Below, piece after piece: positions 38,789-47,676 of a stretch of DNA of 64,000 nt. The notes under the pieces are model-generated. The model was given only the letters and a program-made list of their open reading frames with translations, did no database searches and had not been told where the DNA came from. The DNA is from Candidatus Thiodiazotropha sp. (ex Epidulcina cf. delphinae) (GTDB lineage Bacteria; Pseudomonadota; Gammaproteobacteria; Chromatiales; Chromatiaceae). The DNA is taken from assembly GCA_025656455.1 (NCBI GenBank), contig JAHXHS010000001.1:124001-188000 (forward strand), given 5' to 3'. A program made the position numbers and the translations under genes. Position 1 is the stretch's first letter. Every line of letters starts with the position of its first letter.

Positions 38789-41700
38789 TTAGCCTGGCAC
38801 CTCCCTGGCCGCGAATGGGCTGGGCTGCCATATTCCGAACTTCATCGACTCCGGCGTGGCGACATGTCCCACTAGGTCTTCGAAAACAATGGAAGTGGCA
38901 TGGGTGGAAACGCCCGGCTCAACCAGAAAACGCCTGATCGCCTCGAACGCTGTGCTGTCGGCATATTGCCGACTCCAAGAGAAAAGAAATTCAACCTCGC
39001 CCGATCTCTCTTCCCTGGAGCCGCTAAAGAGGCTGATTGGCAAGTCGAGCAGGTCTCGCGGGACACCCTCCTCTATAATCTGGACACGAACCCGCTGGAT
39101 AGTCGTATCCGGACAGGGATAGCCGATCCCTGCATAGGGATCGACCAATTCTGGGTCATGCTCCAGCGCGAAAGGAACCAGATCGGGTTCGCTGCTGGGA
39201 ATCTCGGCCTGTAGCCATCGATCGTAATCCAACAGGCTCAAAGGGTGTTCGGGATTCAGGCCGAGTCTTTCGCGAATCAACTCAGACACCCTGTCGAGCC
39301 CCATTCCCATATAGTCTTCGATACGCTTCCAATGTGTCAGGTAGCGCGGCCGGCGCCGGATGGTAGAGACGAAGCTGAGCCGTATGCGTCTTTCATTCGG
39401 ATCGACCGCCATCACAGCCCGTTGCACCACCGGCGCTTTCCATATCACCCGTCGCGCCCCAAGCCGGATGGACAAGATCTTGCCGGCAAGGGGGCCTGTC
39501 GAGGCCGGGTCGGCCAACAAGGCGATAGGGCCGGCGGCCGGCAACGGCTGCAGGGTCGCCAGGTCATCGTCCCGTTTGTCCCAGAGAGTGGCGATGAATA
39601 CCCCCTCTCCGCCCGCCTCTGCGGCGTCAACGCCGGGAGCAGGCCATGATGCACGGCGGGCAATCTTAAAACCGAGAGCATGGTTGAAAAAGGAGGGTGG
39701 CTGATGGAGCATCTTGAAGAGAGGCTCGGTGGGTATGCCTGAGATCAAGATATCTTCGAGGGCGCTGTAATTACACCAAGGATAGTAGACCGCCAGCCGG
39801 TCTTCGAAATCGATCCAACGCAGATCTTCACTGCCATGGGTCAACGCGGTCTCCAACGCTTCAGCCGATATCGCGCTATCCGGCGTTATCGAGATCTCAT
39901 AGTATTGGCTGCGGGAGTCAACCTCACCATAACAGCCCCAGTGACTGTAGCGCTTGACTTGCTCGAAGGCCTCCAGGGAGACGAAGCGCCAATCGTGACA
40001 GTAGCCTAGCTTCGGTGGCAATTGGCTGGTGCCGAAGAGGCTGAGCTGTTGCCTCCGGGAGCCGGCATCGGCCGCTTCGTCCACAAAGGGGACCTCCCAG
40101 TTGTCGGCCGGCAGGTATTTCTGCACCCAGTAGCCCTCCTGCCGTTGTTCGCTAAAGCCCTTTGCTCCCCGCAGGGTGATGGTCATGTCATCGCGCAGCC
40201 CGATCAGTTGCGGATAACAGACATCCCCCGCCTCGCTCACCAGATCGGCGGTGGAGAGGGCTCCATCCAAAAGTGCCTTCTCATCGGCTTCGGAAAGGGC
40301 CACCGCGACACAACCGGGAGGGAGTTTGCGCCAGCGCCAAGTGCGGTCGATGCTGCCCCAACTAAAGACCAGGGTGAACAACAGATCTTCGCCAGGTTCA
40401 AAATCGTAACCAGGATCCTGGGCGGGGATCTGAAAATCCACCGGCACCCGCCCAGCCACCAGACAGGTCTGGCGGGCAACGGCAAGGCGGCTCCCCGAAT
40501 GGATGAAGCCGTTCCTGAACGGACACCAGAAACGCTTCAGCTCAAGCTGGCAATCTGCCGGATAGCGTTTCTCATCCCGGTAGGGTTCATAACCCGGATC
40601 AGATGCCTTCTCCGGCGGCAGGCCGGCAAAGGTCACCATGCTGCGGCTGGCGTCGCCCCATCGATTGTCACCTGGATGGACCAGGCGCCAGCGTTCGCTA
40701 TAGTAGGTCTGCTCATCGATCCAGAGCAGGCCGTAAGCATCCCGCAAGGAGGCCTGTTGATTCTCGTCAAGGGGACCCTCTTTGATCCGGCAGAGGATGT
40801 AGTAATTGCAGGTGCCGTCGAAAAAGGAGGCGAAATCGCCGATCGGCCCCATATTGAAGGCCAACACATGGAGCTCGCCCCCCTGGCAGTCGGTGTAATG
40901 GGTATGGCGGTGCAAACGGCCGACCCCCATGCCAAGGACTTTGTGAAAGCGGATAGAGCGCTCACTGCGGTCCAGGACCTTGCCCGCCCATCCCCAGTCC
41001 CAACCATAGTCCACATACCGGTAGCCGCTCTCATCGTCGAGCCATTCGGGCAGCTCACCACTCTGCTTCGGCGGACGGCAATCGAGCCGATGCCAGATTG
41101 CGGGTTCGAAACGCACCAGCATCATATCCGGCCGCACCTCCTTCATGGCCCGCAACAGGACCCTGCCCGGCACCCCCAACAGGGACGGCAAGGAGCGATT
41201 GGGCGGGAAGAGTGGATCGAGACGCCTGCCGATATTGTAGAGGAGGAAATTAGCCAGCGAGATATGGCGGTTGTATCGGTGTTTATCGATCAGCAAAAGG
41301 TCGTCGAAACGAGCCCCAGGCACGGCGTATTCCGGATCGAGTTTAGTGTAGAAACCGGGAACATCGCACGCCTTCTCCGAGGCGTGTTTTCGATAGTCCA
41401 GGAAGTCCCGGACAATGGCGGCAATGTAGAAGTTGTCAGTGCCGGACTCCTTGGCAAAGAGTCGGCTCTCGCCGGCGGCGATCATTTCAAAGACCGGCGC
41501 GGGGGCGATGTCGAAATCGGCTTCGTGTTTAGGTTCGGCATCGGCCCGGCCCCGGTGTGTCTGATAGGAGATGGCGATCGGGCCGGAGAGATCGCCATCG
41601 TAAGTCTCCCTGGAAGGCGTCAGCAGGCGCCACGCCTCGTCTTCCGCCGGGCTGCGTAAACGGACCCCGCCTTGATCGTCGATCATGACCTGGTAATAGA

Positions 41701-42223
41701 CGCCACTGTCGGAGTATCCGTCTTGGCTGGAGACATCGGAGATATTGAAGCAATCCGCCTGATGACGTGGGATACCGGCGATGGGAGAATCCGGGCTCCA
41801 CTGGTGATGTGTGGTAAGGAGGCGGGATGGACCGATAAGCCGGCGGATGCCCCAGGCCAACCATCTCCCGCCCTGACGGATCCAAGAGGCCACGCGGCGA
41901 CCGCCTGCGCGGATAGCAACGCCGACTACGCGCCCAACCCTTCTGATACCGCCGGCCAAGGCGCGACCGCCGCGACGCACCCCGTCACCACGGCCCTCGC
42001 CAAACAGCGCGTCCAGACCAGCGCCTATCACGCTTGCGCCGCCTTCAACCACCCGGGCTGACAGGTCCGAGCCCTCTTCCACCAGGGTTGCCGTTGTATC
42101 GGCGACGGCCTCGACTAGATCGGCAGCGGTATTCGCCACACTCTCGATCACCGCACCACCGGTATCGGCCGCCGTTGTAACAACCGCGCCCGCGGCCTGT
42201 CCAAGATCTTCCCAAAATCCCAT
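38789..42223 (-). CDS. Large uncharacterised protein with amphipathic N-terminus
   Basis: A 1144-residue protein that I cannot place. Residues 1-75 are Ala/Val-rich with repeated GAVVTT/AAD/VEAVADTTA units, and residues 75-130 carry several glycine- and arginine-rich amphipathic stretches (GGIRRVGRVVGVAI, GGRWLAWGIRRLIG) that could insert in or bind membranes. The remainder (about 150-1140) is rich in Trp, Tyr and Asp and looks like a soluble enzyme or structural protein with beta-sheet character. There is no signal peptide, Walker motif or metal-protease motif. Base composition is G+C-rich like neighbouring housekeeping genes. Candidate roles such as toxin or storage-surface protein would be guesses. 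Confidence 0.7.
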   Translation of the reverse strand: MGFWEDLGQAAGAVVTTAADTGGAVIESVANTAADLVEAVADTTATLVEEGSDLSARVVEGGASVIGAGLDALFGEGRGDGVRRGGRALAGGIRRVGRVVGVAIRAGGRRVASWIRQGGRWLAWGIRRLIGPSRLLTTHHQWSPDSPIAGIPRHQADCFNISDVSSQDGYSDSGVYYQVMIDDQGGVRLRSPAEDEAWRLLTPSRETYDGDLSGPIAISYQTHRGRADAEPKHEADFDIAPAPVFEMIAAGESRLFAKESGTDNFYIAAIVRDFLDYRKHASEKACDVPGFYTKLDPEYAVPGARFDDLLLIDKHRYNRHISLANFLLYNIGRRLDPLFPPNRSLPSLLGVPGRVLLRAMKEVRPDMMLVRFEPAIWHRLDCRPPKQSGELPEWLDDESGYRYVDYGWDWGWAGKVLDRSERSIRFHKVLGMGVGRLHRHTHYTDCQGGELHVLAFNMGPIGDFASFFDGTCNYYILCRIKEGPLDENQQASLRDAYGLLWIDEQTYYSERWRLVHPGDNRWGDASRSMVTFAGLPPEKASDPGYEPYRDEKRYPADCQLELKRFWCPFRNGFIHSGSRLAVARQTCLVAGRVPVDFQIPAQDPGYDFEPGEDLLFTLVFSWGSIDRTWRWRKLPPGCVAVALSEADEKALLDGALSTADLVSEAGDVCYPQLIGLRDDMTITLRGAKGFSEQRQEGYWVQKYLPADNWEVPFVDEAADAGSRRQQLSLFGTSQLPPKLGYCHDWRFVSLEAFEQVKRYSHWGCYGEVDSRSQYYEISITPDSAISAEALETALTHGSEDLRWIDFEDRLAVYYPWCNYSALEDILISGIPTEPLFKMLHQPPSFFNHALGFKIARRASWPAPGVDAAEAGGEGVFIATLWDKRDDDLATLQPLPAAGPIALLADPASTGPLAGKILSIRLGARRVIWKAPVVQRAVMAVDPNERRIRLSFVSTIRRRPRYLTHWKRIEDYMGMGLDRVSELIRERLGLNPEHPLSLLDYDRWLQAEIPSSEPDLVPFALEHDPELVDPYAGIGYPCPDTTIQRVRVQIIEEGVPRDLLDLPISLFSGSREERSGEVEFLFSWSRQYADSTAFEAIRRFLVEPGVSTHATSIVFEDLVGHVATPESMKFGIWQPSPFAAREVPG

Positions 42224-42611
42224 GACGATCAGCCCTCAGAACAGCATTGGATTAAGAACGATCAGTTTACACAATACTGATGATTGGGTGGATATCTTAT
42301 ACAAATCATCCCGTGTATTGGCTTGATGGTTTTCATTTCTGCTGAAATCTCTCTTGCCAATCACGGCCAATTTGCGTTTATCCGCGTTCATTTGCGGAAA
42401 ATTCCTGCTTGATGTGCTTGAATTCTCTCCCCACTTGAATATAGAGTGAACCAACAAGAGCAAAGGGAACATCTACCTTAAGTAAAGAGCATCGAGGATC
42501 ATTGGCGGATTGACATAATCATGATGATTTTGTTGTATTTCGTCTTCCAAGATCGATATGATTAACCCGGCAACCAAGTATGTCGGGTTAATATAATCAG
42601 AGCACGACGAT
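42224..42611. other. Intergenic region with repeat remnants
   Basis: About 390 bp without a gene, separating two divergent genes. It contains TTGCGTTTATCCGCGTTCAT followed by TTGCGG near 42371 (a shorter form is at 6055) and the reduced TTAACCCGGC element described at 42561. Confidence 0.5.
42561..42593. repeat. Reduced TTAACCCGGC element
   Basis: TTAACCCGGCAACCAAGTAT at 42562 is followed directly by the inverse end TCGGGTTAA (42583-42591). The interior hairpins have been lost, leaving about 30 bp of the two ends. It sits 20 bp upstream of the zinc-ribbon gene. Confidence 0.65.
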
Positions 42612-43022
42612 ATGAAACCTTGTCGAGAATGCAAGCATGAAGTATCTGAGCAGGCCGCAGCCTGTCCCAACTGTGGGGCTCCGTTCCCTGCCAGGGAGAA
42701 ATGGGATGGATGGGGTTTTGAGTACAAATCCGAAGCCACGCTGCTTGGATTACCCTTGCTTCATATCTCCTTCAAGTTTCGCCCAAACCGCGTCCCTGTG
42801 CCAGCAAAAGGTGTTATTGCGATTGGCCAGTTTGCCTACGGCATTTTCACGCTATCCCAATTCGGCATGGGTGTTGTGAGCGTCAGCCAGTTCACGATTG
42901 CCGGTTACGCCTTGGCTCAATTTGCCTTTGCATACTCGTTAATTGCCCAGTTTGGCATCTACATTCACGAAGGGCATGGCCAGTTGGTAATGAGCTTGAG
43001 TGAACTACTTGGAATGCTCTGA
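42612..43022 (+). CDS. Zinc-ribbon protein with ten-residue QF repeats
   Basis: A 136-residue protein. Residues 1-25 are a zinc ribbon with Cys4, Cys7, Cys18 and Cys21. A hydrophobic region at 67-118 contains QF at residues 73, 83, 93, 103 and 113, an exact ten-residue period (for example QFAYGIFTLS, QFGMGVVSVS). Such regularity implies a repeating coil or a membrane-embedded solenoid. The length and small-residue content would allow two membrane spans. The family function is not known to me. The start has only a weak ribosome binding site. Confidence 0.75.
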   Translation: MKPCRECKHEVSEQAAACPNCGAPFPAREKWDGWGFEYKSEATLLGLPLLHISFKFRPNRVPVPAKGVIAIGQFAYGIFTLSQFGMGVVSVSQFTIAGYALAQFAFAYSLIAQFGIYIHEGHGQLVMSLSELLGML

Positions 43023-43220
43023 CCATAAGCTCCAGCCGCAAAACGGTGCAACGCATCGCAGCCAGCCACACTGCTTTTACAGTCGAGTAAAAAGCACACA
43101 TTGAACAGTATCTCAATAAAACCGTCAGATAAGTAAAGGCGGCGCTGACAATACGCCTGTATGCTTTGCGCTGACACATTCACGCCCACGGCTTGATCTT
43201 AGGCTTGCGAGGACTTGACC

Positions 43221-44873
43221 ATGGTTCAGGTGACAAAACACTCTGATACACATGAAGTTTTCAATCAACCAACGCCATTGGAGCATTACAACGCATACGC
43301 TTCGGATCTTATCTTGCAGCACTATGTATACGCGTTTAGTGGTGACTGGGGCGATGATGCGCTAAGCGAATACGGTCGTTTGGTAGGCAATGAACTCCAA
43401 ACAGCGGGTTTTGATGCCAATCACTATAAGCCAGAATTTCAAAGCCATGATCGGTTTGGGCATCGTATAGACTTTGTCAAATACCACCCAGCATATCACC
43501 AACTGATGACAGCCGCGATCAAGGCAGGTCACCACAACTTACCCTGGGTCAATAACAGAGCTGGCGCGCATGTTGTCAGGGCAGGGATTGAATATCTGCA
43601 TACACAGGCAGACCCCGGCAGCGGATGCCCTCTTACCATGACATTTTCATCGGTGCCGACTATCAGACATCAAGAAAATATTGCAAAAGCGTGGTTACCC
43701 GGAATTACGGCAAATATATATGATCCGAGAGATATCCCATTTTATGAAAAGCAAGGTTTGACCATTGGCATGGCCATGACGGAAAAACAGGGAGGCTCGG
43801 ATGTTCGCTCTAACACCACTTATGCATACCCGCTCGAGATTGCGGGTCCAGGCAATCCCTACGAGCTGATAGGACATAAATGGTTTTGCTCAGCACCGAT
43901 GAGCGATGCATTTTTAGTGCTTGCAAAAACCGATCCGGGCTTGTCTTGCTTTCTGCTGCCACGCTGGAGACCTGACGGCAGTAAAAACGCCATGCATATT
44001 CAGCGCCTTAAAAACAAGATGGGCAATGTCTCAAATGCTTCTTCCGAAGTGGAGTATCGCAATGCTTTTGCCTGGATGATCGGTGAGGAAGGGCATGGCA
44101 TTAGAACTATTCTGGAAATGGTTGCCATGACACGCTTTGATTGCATGATCGGCTCTTCATCGATTATGGGCCTCGCTTCCGCACAAGCACTGCATCATGC
44201 CAGCGGACGGTCTGTATTTGGCCGCAATTTACATGAGCAGCCGCTGATGCAAAATGTCTTATCTGACCTTGCTGTTGAAGCAGAAGCGGCTTTAGCGATA
44301 AGTATGAGACTAGCGCATGCGCTGGACAATGATGAAGAGAGCGAACAATTACTCTTTCGAATTGGCACCGCCATTGGAAAATATTGGATTTGCAAACGCG
44401 CTGCCCAGCATACTTACGAAGCAATGGAGTGCATCGGCGGAGTCGCCGTGGTTGAGGACAATGTGCTGGCACGCCTTTACAGGGAATCTCCCATCAATGC
44501 CATCTGGGAAGGCTCGGGCAACATTCAATGTCTTGACGTCACAAGGGCCATTGAAAAAAACCCGAATGTACTCGAAGTGTTTCTTATGGAACTCGATAAA
44601 GCAACAAATTACATCGAACGTTATGATGGTGAGCTCAACGCTTTCAAACAGAGCCTCATGACGAAAAACAACAATGAACACATATTGCGCCGACAGGTCG
44701 AGAAGATGGCGCTTCTCTGGCAGGCATCTACGCTGATTCAGTTTTCCGATGAAAAAATTGCAGGGGCATTTGTCTCAAGCCGGATTTCACAAGATCATGG
44801 ATATATGTATGGCACGCTACCTGAGCATATAGCCTTTAGAGACATCATGGACCGAGCCAAACCAAAAGTGTGA
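43221..44873 (+). CDS. AidB-like acyl-CoA dehydrogenase
   Basis: A 550-residue flavoprotein of the acyl-CoA dehydrogenase superfamily, closest in pattern to AidB: HEVFNQPTPLEHYNAY at the start, PLTMTFSSVPTIR, the FAD-contact segment GMAMTEKQGGSDVRSNTTYA, GHKWFCSAPMSDAFLVLA, and MTRFDCMIGSSSIM, EAMECIGGVAVVEDN, AIWEGSGNIQCLD near the C-terminus. AidB proteins bind DNA and are linked to the adaptive response to alkylation, although acyl-CoA activity is weak. Whether this copy is induced by Ada cannot be told. ATG at 43221 follows GAGG by eight bases. It is convergent with the dioxygenase gene (3 bp apart). Confidence 0.9.
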   Translation: MVQVTKHSDTHEVFNQPTPLEHYNAYASDLILQHYVYAFSGDWGDDALSEYGRLVGNELQTAGFDANHYKPEFQSHDRFGHRIDFVKYHPAYHQLMTAAIKAGHHNLPWVNNRAGAHVVRAGIEYLHTQADPGSGCPLTMTFSSVPTIRHQENIAKAWLPGITANIYDPRDIPFYEKQGLTIGMAMTEKQGGSDVRSNTTYAYPLEIAGPGNPYELIGHKWFCSAPMSDAFLVLAKTDPGLSCFLLPRWRPDGSKNAMHIQRLKNKMGNVSNASSEVEYRNAFAWMIGEEGHGIRTILEMVAMTRFDCMIGSSSIMGLASAQALHHASGRSVFGRNLHEQPLMQNVLSDLAVEAEAALAISMRLAHALDNDEESEQLLFRIGTAIGKYWICKRAAQHTYEAMECIGGVAVVEDNVLARLYRESPINAIWEGSGNIQCLDVTRAIEKNPNVLEVFLMELDKATNYIERYDGELNAFKQSLMTKNNNEHILRRQVEKMALLWQASTLIQFSDEKIAGAFVSSRISQDHGYMYGTLPEHIAFRDIMDRAKPKV

Positions 44874-44875
44874 TT

Positions 44876-45544
44876 TCACATGGATGGGCTGAGACCAAGC
44901 ACAATATCAAAAATTCCTGCCAAGGCATCGGGCTCGATATCAGGAGTAGACTCCAAGGGTATGATCAAAGATGCGCGAGCCTGAGGATCACGCACACTAT
45001 TCAGAATAAAATCATTGTCGTTCCTCGGGTCCCCCGCAACGTACATTTGAGTTGTAAGCGTCTCAATCCCTCTACCCACTACCCGAAAGTGGATATGAGG
45101 CGTACGCCCTGGATAAGGCATGGGCCTGATGGTGCGGAATCGGTAACTGCCATCCTTCGCAACAACTGTGCGCCCAAAGCCCTGGAAATTGATATCGATC
45201 GCTCCGCCTCGGTCTTTTGTGTGGTGGTAAAAGCCATAGGCATCGCATTGCCATATCTCTATCTCGGCGTTGTTTACCGCTCGGCCGTTAGGATCAATCA
45301 GGCGACCAAAGATGTGAGTCACCTGGCCTGTAGCCGATTTATCATGGCCTTGGACATCAACCAGGTTATTATCACTGTCCAGGGGGAGATGCGCTGGATA
45401 GAAAGGCCCCGGTGTCTGATAAGGAGTTGGGTGTAAGCTGCTGGCAAATGTGGCTACAGGCAGCACTGCTGCTGTGGCGAGTGACAACGTATTAAAAAGC
45501 AGTTCACGCCGACTATACACACCGTTATTGTTCACACTCTCCAC
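44876..45544 (-). CDS. Exported intradiol ring-cleavage dioxygenase-like protein
   Basis: A 222-residue protein of the protocatechuate 3,4-dioxygenase/hydroxyquinol dioxygenase fold. The N-terminus (SRRELLFNTLSLATAAVLPVATFA) is a signal of Tat-like form, so the enzyme is probably periplasmic. Fe ligands can be read as Tyr in DAYGFYHH and the His pair in PGRTPHIHFRV; TPGPFYPAHLPLDSD is the typical substrate-binding segment. The physiological substrate (catechol-type aromatic) is unknown, and no aromatic degradation genes flank it. The start is GTG at 45544 or 45535. Confidence 0.88.
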   Translation of the reverse strand: MESVNNNGVYSRRELLFNTLSLATAAVLPVATFASSLHPTPYQTPGPFYPAHLPLDSDNNLVDVQGHDKSATGQVTHIFGRLIDPNGRAVNNAEIEIWQCDAYGFYHHTKDRGGAIDINFQGFGRTVVAKDGSYRFRTIRPMPYPGRTPHIHFRVVGRGIETLTTQMYVAGDPRNDNDFILNSVRDPQARASLIIPLESTPDIEPDALAGIFDIVLGLSPSM

Positions 45545-45811
45545 CCTTCTTCGATTACCGGGTTAATAGCTATACCGCTTGGATAAGAAACTACGGGCTC
45601 AGCCTACAGTAGGTTGGATCATTTTCCTCCAAAGTAATTCCCCAGATTTCAATACTCAGAGGTACGTTGATTAGCCAAAAATCCTGTTGGAAATTACTAC
45701 TTGGGAATAGCCGTGTTTTGCTTTTTCCACTCACCCGATGTGGGAAAAAGCCTTGTATGTATATTTGCCAGCTTTTGGCCGAATGCGATTATTCTGTGAC
45801 CATACTTCTGG

Positions 45812-46489
45812 CTAAACACTACGCTTGGCGAACCATATGATGTGCCGCGCACCCTTCGATCCACGCGCACGCACACGCACCTCATCGACCTCGAATCCCA
45901 CCTTTCTCAACTTCTGCAGAAATACCCGATCTGGACTGGCCGACCACACCGCCAACACCCCCTGAGGCCGCAGTGCCGCGTATGCCGCATTCAACCCGTT
46001 AATGCTGTAGAGCCAATCGTTCTCTCTGCGTGTGAGTCCCTCCGGACCGTTATCCACGTCCAGTAAGATGGCATCATACACTTGCTGCTCGGCCTTAAGG
46101 ATGCGGGCGACATCCACTTCGCGCACCATCACTCGCGGATCCTGGAGCGGATGACCGGCATGCTCACCGAGCGGCCCCCTATTCCACGCCACCACCGCCG
46201 GCACTAATTCAGCCACCACGACTTGCGCCTGGTCGCCTGTCTGCCGGAGCGCCGCAGCCAACGTAAATCCCATGCCCAGCCCACCTATGAGCAGTCTCGG
46301 CTTAACACAATCCACCAACCTGGCACAGGTACGTTCCGCTAGCGCATCCTCAGAGCCGTGAACACGGGTGCTCATCAGTTCACCATGACCCACGATTTTG
46401 ATCGAGAAATCATCGTCCCGTTGGTATAGACGTAGCTCCCCACCGTTTCCGGGCACTTGTGCGCTATCAAGCAACACCCAAGGATTCAT
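45812..46489 (-). CDS. Spermidine synthase-like protein
   Basis: A 225-residue protein of the spermidine synthase/SAM-methyltransferase fold: LLIGGLGMGFTLAAALR is the nucleotide-binding glycine motif (GG-G-G), VVVAELVPAVVAWNR the following acidic strand and YDAILLDVDNGPEGL the DxDNGP segment. The small size and lack of the N-terminal beta-hairpin domain argue against a full polyamine synthase; it belongs with the short spermine/spermidine synthase-like proteins of unknown substrate. Upstream ribosome binding site is weak. Confidence 0.85.
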   Translation of the reverse strand: MNPWVLLDSAQVPGNGGELRLYQRDDDFSIKIVGHGELMSTRVHGSEDALAERTCARLVDCVKPRLLIGGLGMGFTLAAALRQTGDQAQVVVAELVPAVVAWNRGPLGEHAGHPLQDPRVMVREVDVARILKAEQQVYDAILLDVDNGPEGLTRRENDWLYSINGLNAAYAALRPQGVLAVWSASPDRVFLQKLRKVGFEVDEVRVRARGSKGARHIIWFAKRSV

Positions 46490-46543
46490 ATGGCTTGGAA
46501 ATTACTCATTCTATCACCAACTTCAGCAATTCATTGCGGTTGA

Positions 46544-46828
46544 TCACGAGTTTGAAGCTTCCGAATCCTTTCCCGTGGAACCTTCCTTGTGCTTTTCTGC
46601 CTTTTTCACACGAATTTTGTTGCCACCGACATCTCGGGCATTAAGCCCCTTGATAGCTGCCTTGGCCTCACCCACTCGGGGCATTTCAACAAAACCAAAG
46701 CCTTTGGATTTCCCTGTTGCTTTATCCATCACCACTTTGCAGTACTGAACATCCCCATACTCTTTGAACAAGACCAACAGCTCCGCTTCCGTTGTTTCCC
46801 GGGTTAAATTACGCAGTAAAATCTTCAT
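46544..46828 (-). CDS. RRM-type RNA-binding protein
   Basis: A 94-residue protein made of one RNA recognition motif. RNP2 is ILLRNL (residues 3-8) and RNP1 is KGFGFVEM; the C-terminus is basic and Ser-rich (RVKKAEKHKEGSTGK). Proteins of this kind bind single-stranded RNA, are common in cyanobacteria and some proteobacteria, and often respond to cold. The frame extends to an ATG at 46885, directly behind AGGAGG but only two bases from it; the ATG at 46828 is chosen because the RRM begins there. Confidence 0.88.
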   Translation of the reverse strand: MKILLRNLTRETTEAELLVLFKEYGDVQYCKVVMDKATGKSKGFGFVEMPRVGEAKAAIKGLNARDVGGNKIRVKKAEKHKEGSTGKDSEASNS

Positions 46829-46891
46829 GTTTGCACCAAACAATGAGTTCAAGTGGGTGAAGTGATTGTTATCAAATGGCACCATCGCCTC

Positions 46892-47149
46892 CTATAAAAG
46901 AGGGTGGCCTTTCGGTAGTTGTTTTGCATACCAGATAGCTAGTTTATGTTTCATGGTTTGTTGCGAAACCTGATCCTCAGGTAAGGCTTGAATGATTTTA
47001 TCGTGTACCAATAGTCGGTAGATGTATAGGATCTTTTCGCTTGCGGAGTCCGTTGGCTCAAACACTGCTGCGCCTCGTGTTTCAGCATATTTTACACCCG
47101 CAATAATTGCCCCTTTGACCAACTCCGCTTTATTTTTTAGTTTCTTCAT
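46892..47149 (-). CDS. DUF5062 family protein
   Basis: An 85-residue protein with the pattern MKKLKNKAELVKGAIIAGVKYAE, then YRLLVHDKIIQALPEDQVSQ and MKHKLAIW, which I recognise as the DUF5062 family of gammaproteobacteria. Function unknown. ATG at 47149 has AGAGG upstream. It precedes the RRM gene on the same strand by 63 bp, or by six bases if the earlier RRM start is used, so the two may form an operon. Confidence 0.75.
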   Translation of the reverse strand: MKKLKNKAELVKGAIIAGVKYAETRGAAVFEPTDSASEKILYIYRLLVHDKIIQALPEDQVSQQTMKHKLAIWYAKQLPKGHPLL

Positions 47150-47252
47150 GACAGCCTCTGATAACGTCAAACAATATGAGACACTACACATAGGAACGGT
47201 TTGATACATCTGCTGGGCAGCTGTTATACCACACAGCGAAATAAATGGGGCA

Positions 47253-47514
47253 TTTATAACTCAAGTTTCGGAGTTCAAATTTAACGCGTTCCCATGTTCT
47301 ATGTGGGAACGCACAATGTGAACAGGGCGTAGGGTGCGGCCCTGCCGCACCATGCTGGGTTGCGCGCCTGTTTGCTATGACGGATTTCTTCACTTCGCAG
47401 CCCCCTGACCCAATACCTTGGGTTCCAGGGCTTTAAGTTACGGTGCGGCAGGGCCGCACCCTACGAAACTCGTAGAACATGGGAACAAGATGAACTCCGA
47501 AACTTGAGTTATAA
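47253..47514. repeat. Inverted-repeat element with two hairpins (TTTATAACTCAAG type)
   Basis: Terminal repeats of 25 bp (47253-47277 and 47490-47514), beginning TTTATAACTCAAGTTTCGGA, enclose hairpin 1 (47286-47312, arms GCGTTCCCA) and hairpin 2 (47328-47465, arms of 24 bp starting CGTAGGGTGCGGCCCTGCCG). The hairpin 2 arm equals the palindromic repeat at 13616. GTTCCCATGTTCT near the left end can also pair with AGAACATGGGAAC near the right end, so two alternative folds exist. It has the same architecture as the other elements in the window. Confidence 0.85.
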
Positions 47515-47676
47515 ACAAGGATATTTCCAGGAACACCCTCACCGAGCATATAATAACTTCATTTTAGACGGCCAATAAATAACTTTTGGACGCCACTTGA
47601 ATTAATGTTTGGACGCACATACAATATTGTTTGGCCTTTTATACATTTTCACTTAGACGACCTAATAACCCCTGAT

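Noticed and set aside
40022..41659. 545-codon plus-strand frame opposite the 1144-residue orphan
   Set aside because: Both strands are open here, so the choice matters. The minus-strand frame is twice as long, has a ribosome binding site and balanced composition; the plus-strand product is rich in Gly/Pro/His/Gln typical of shadow frames.
43221..45544. Aromatic degradation cluster from the acyl-CoA dehydrogenase and intradiol dioxygenase genes
   Set aside because: The genes are convergent, the dehydrogenase is AidB-like and the dioxygenase is exported; no other pathway gene is present.
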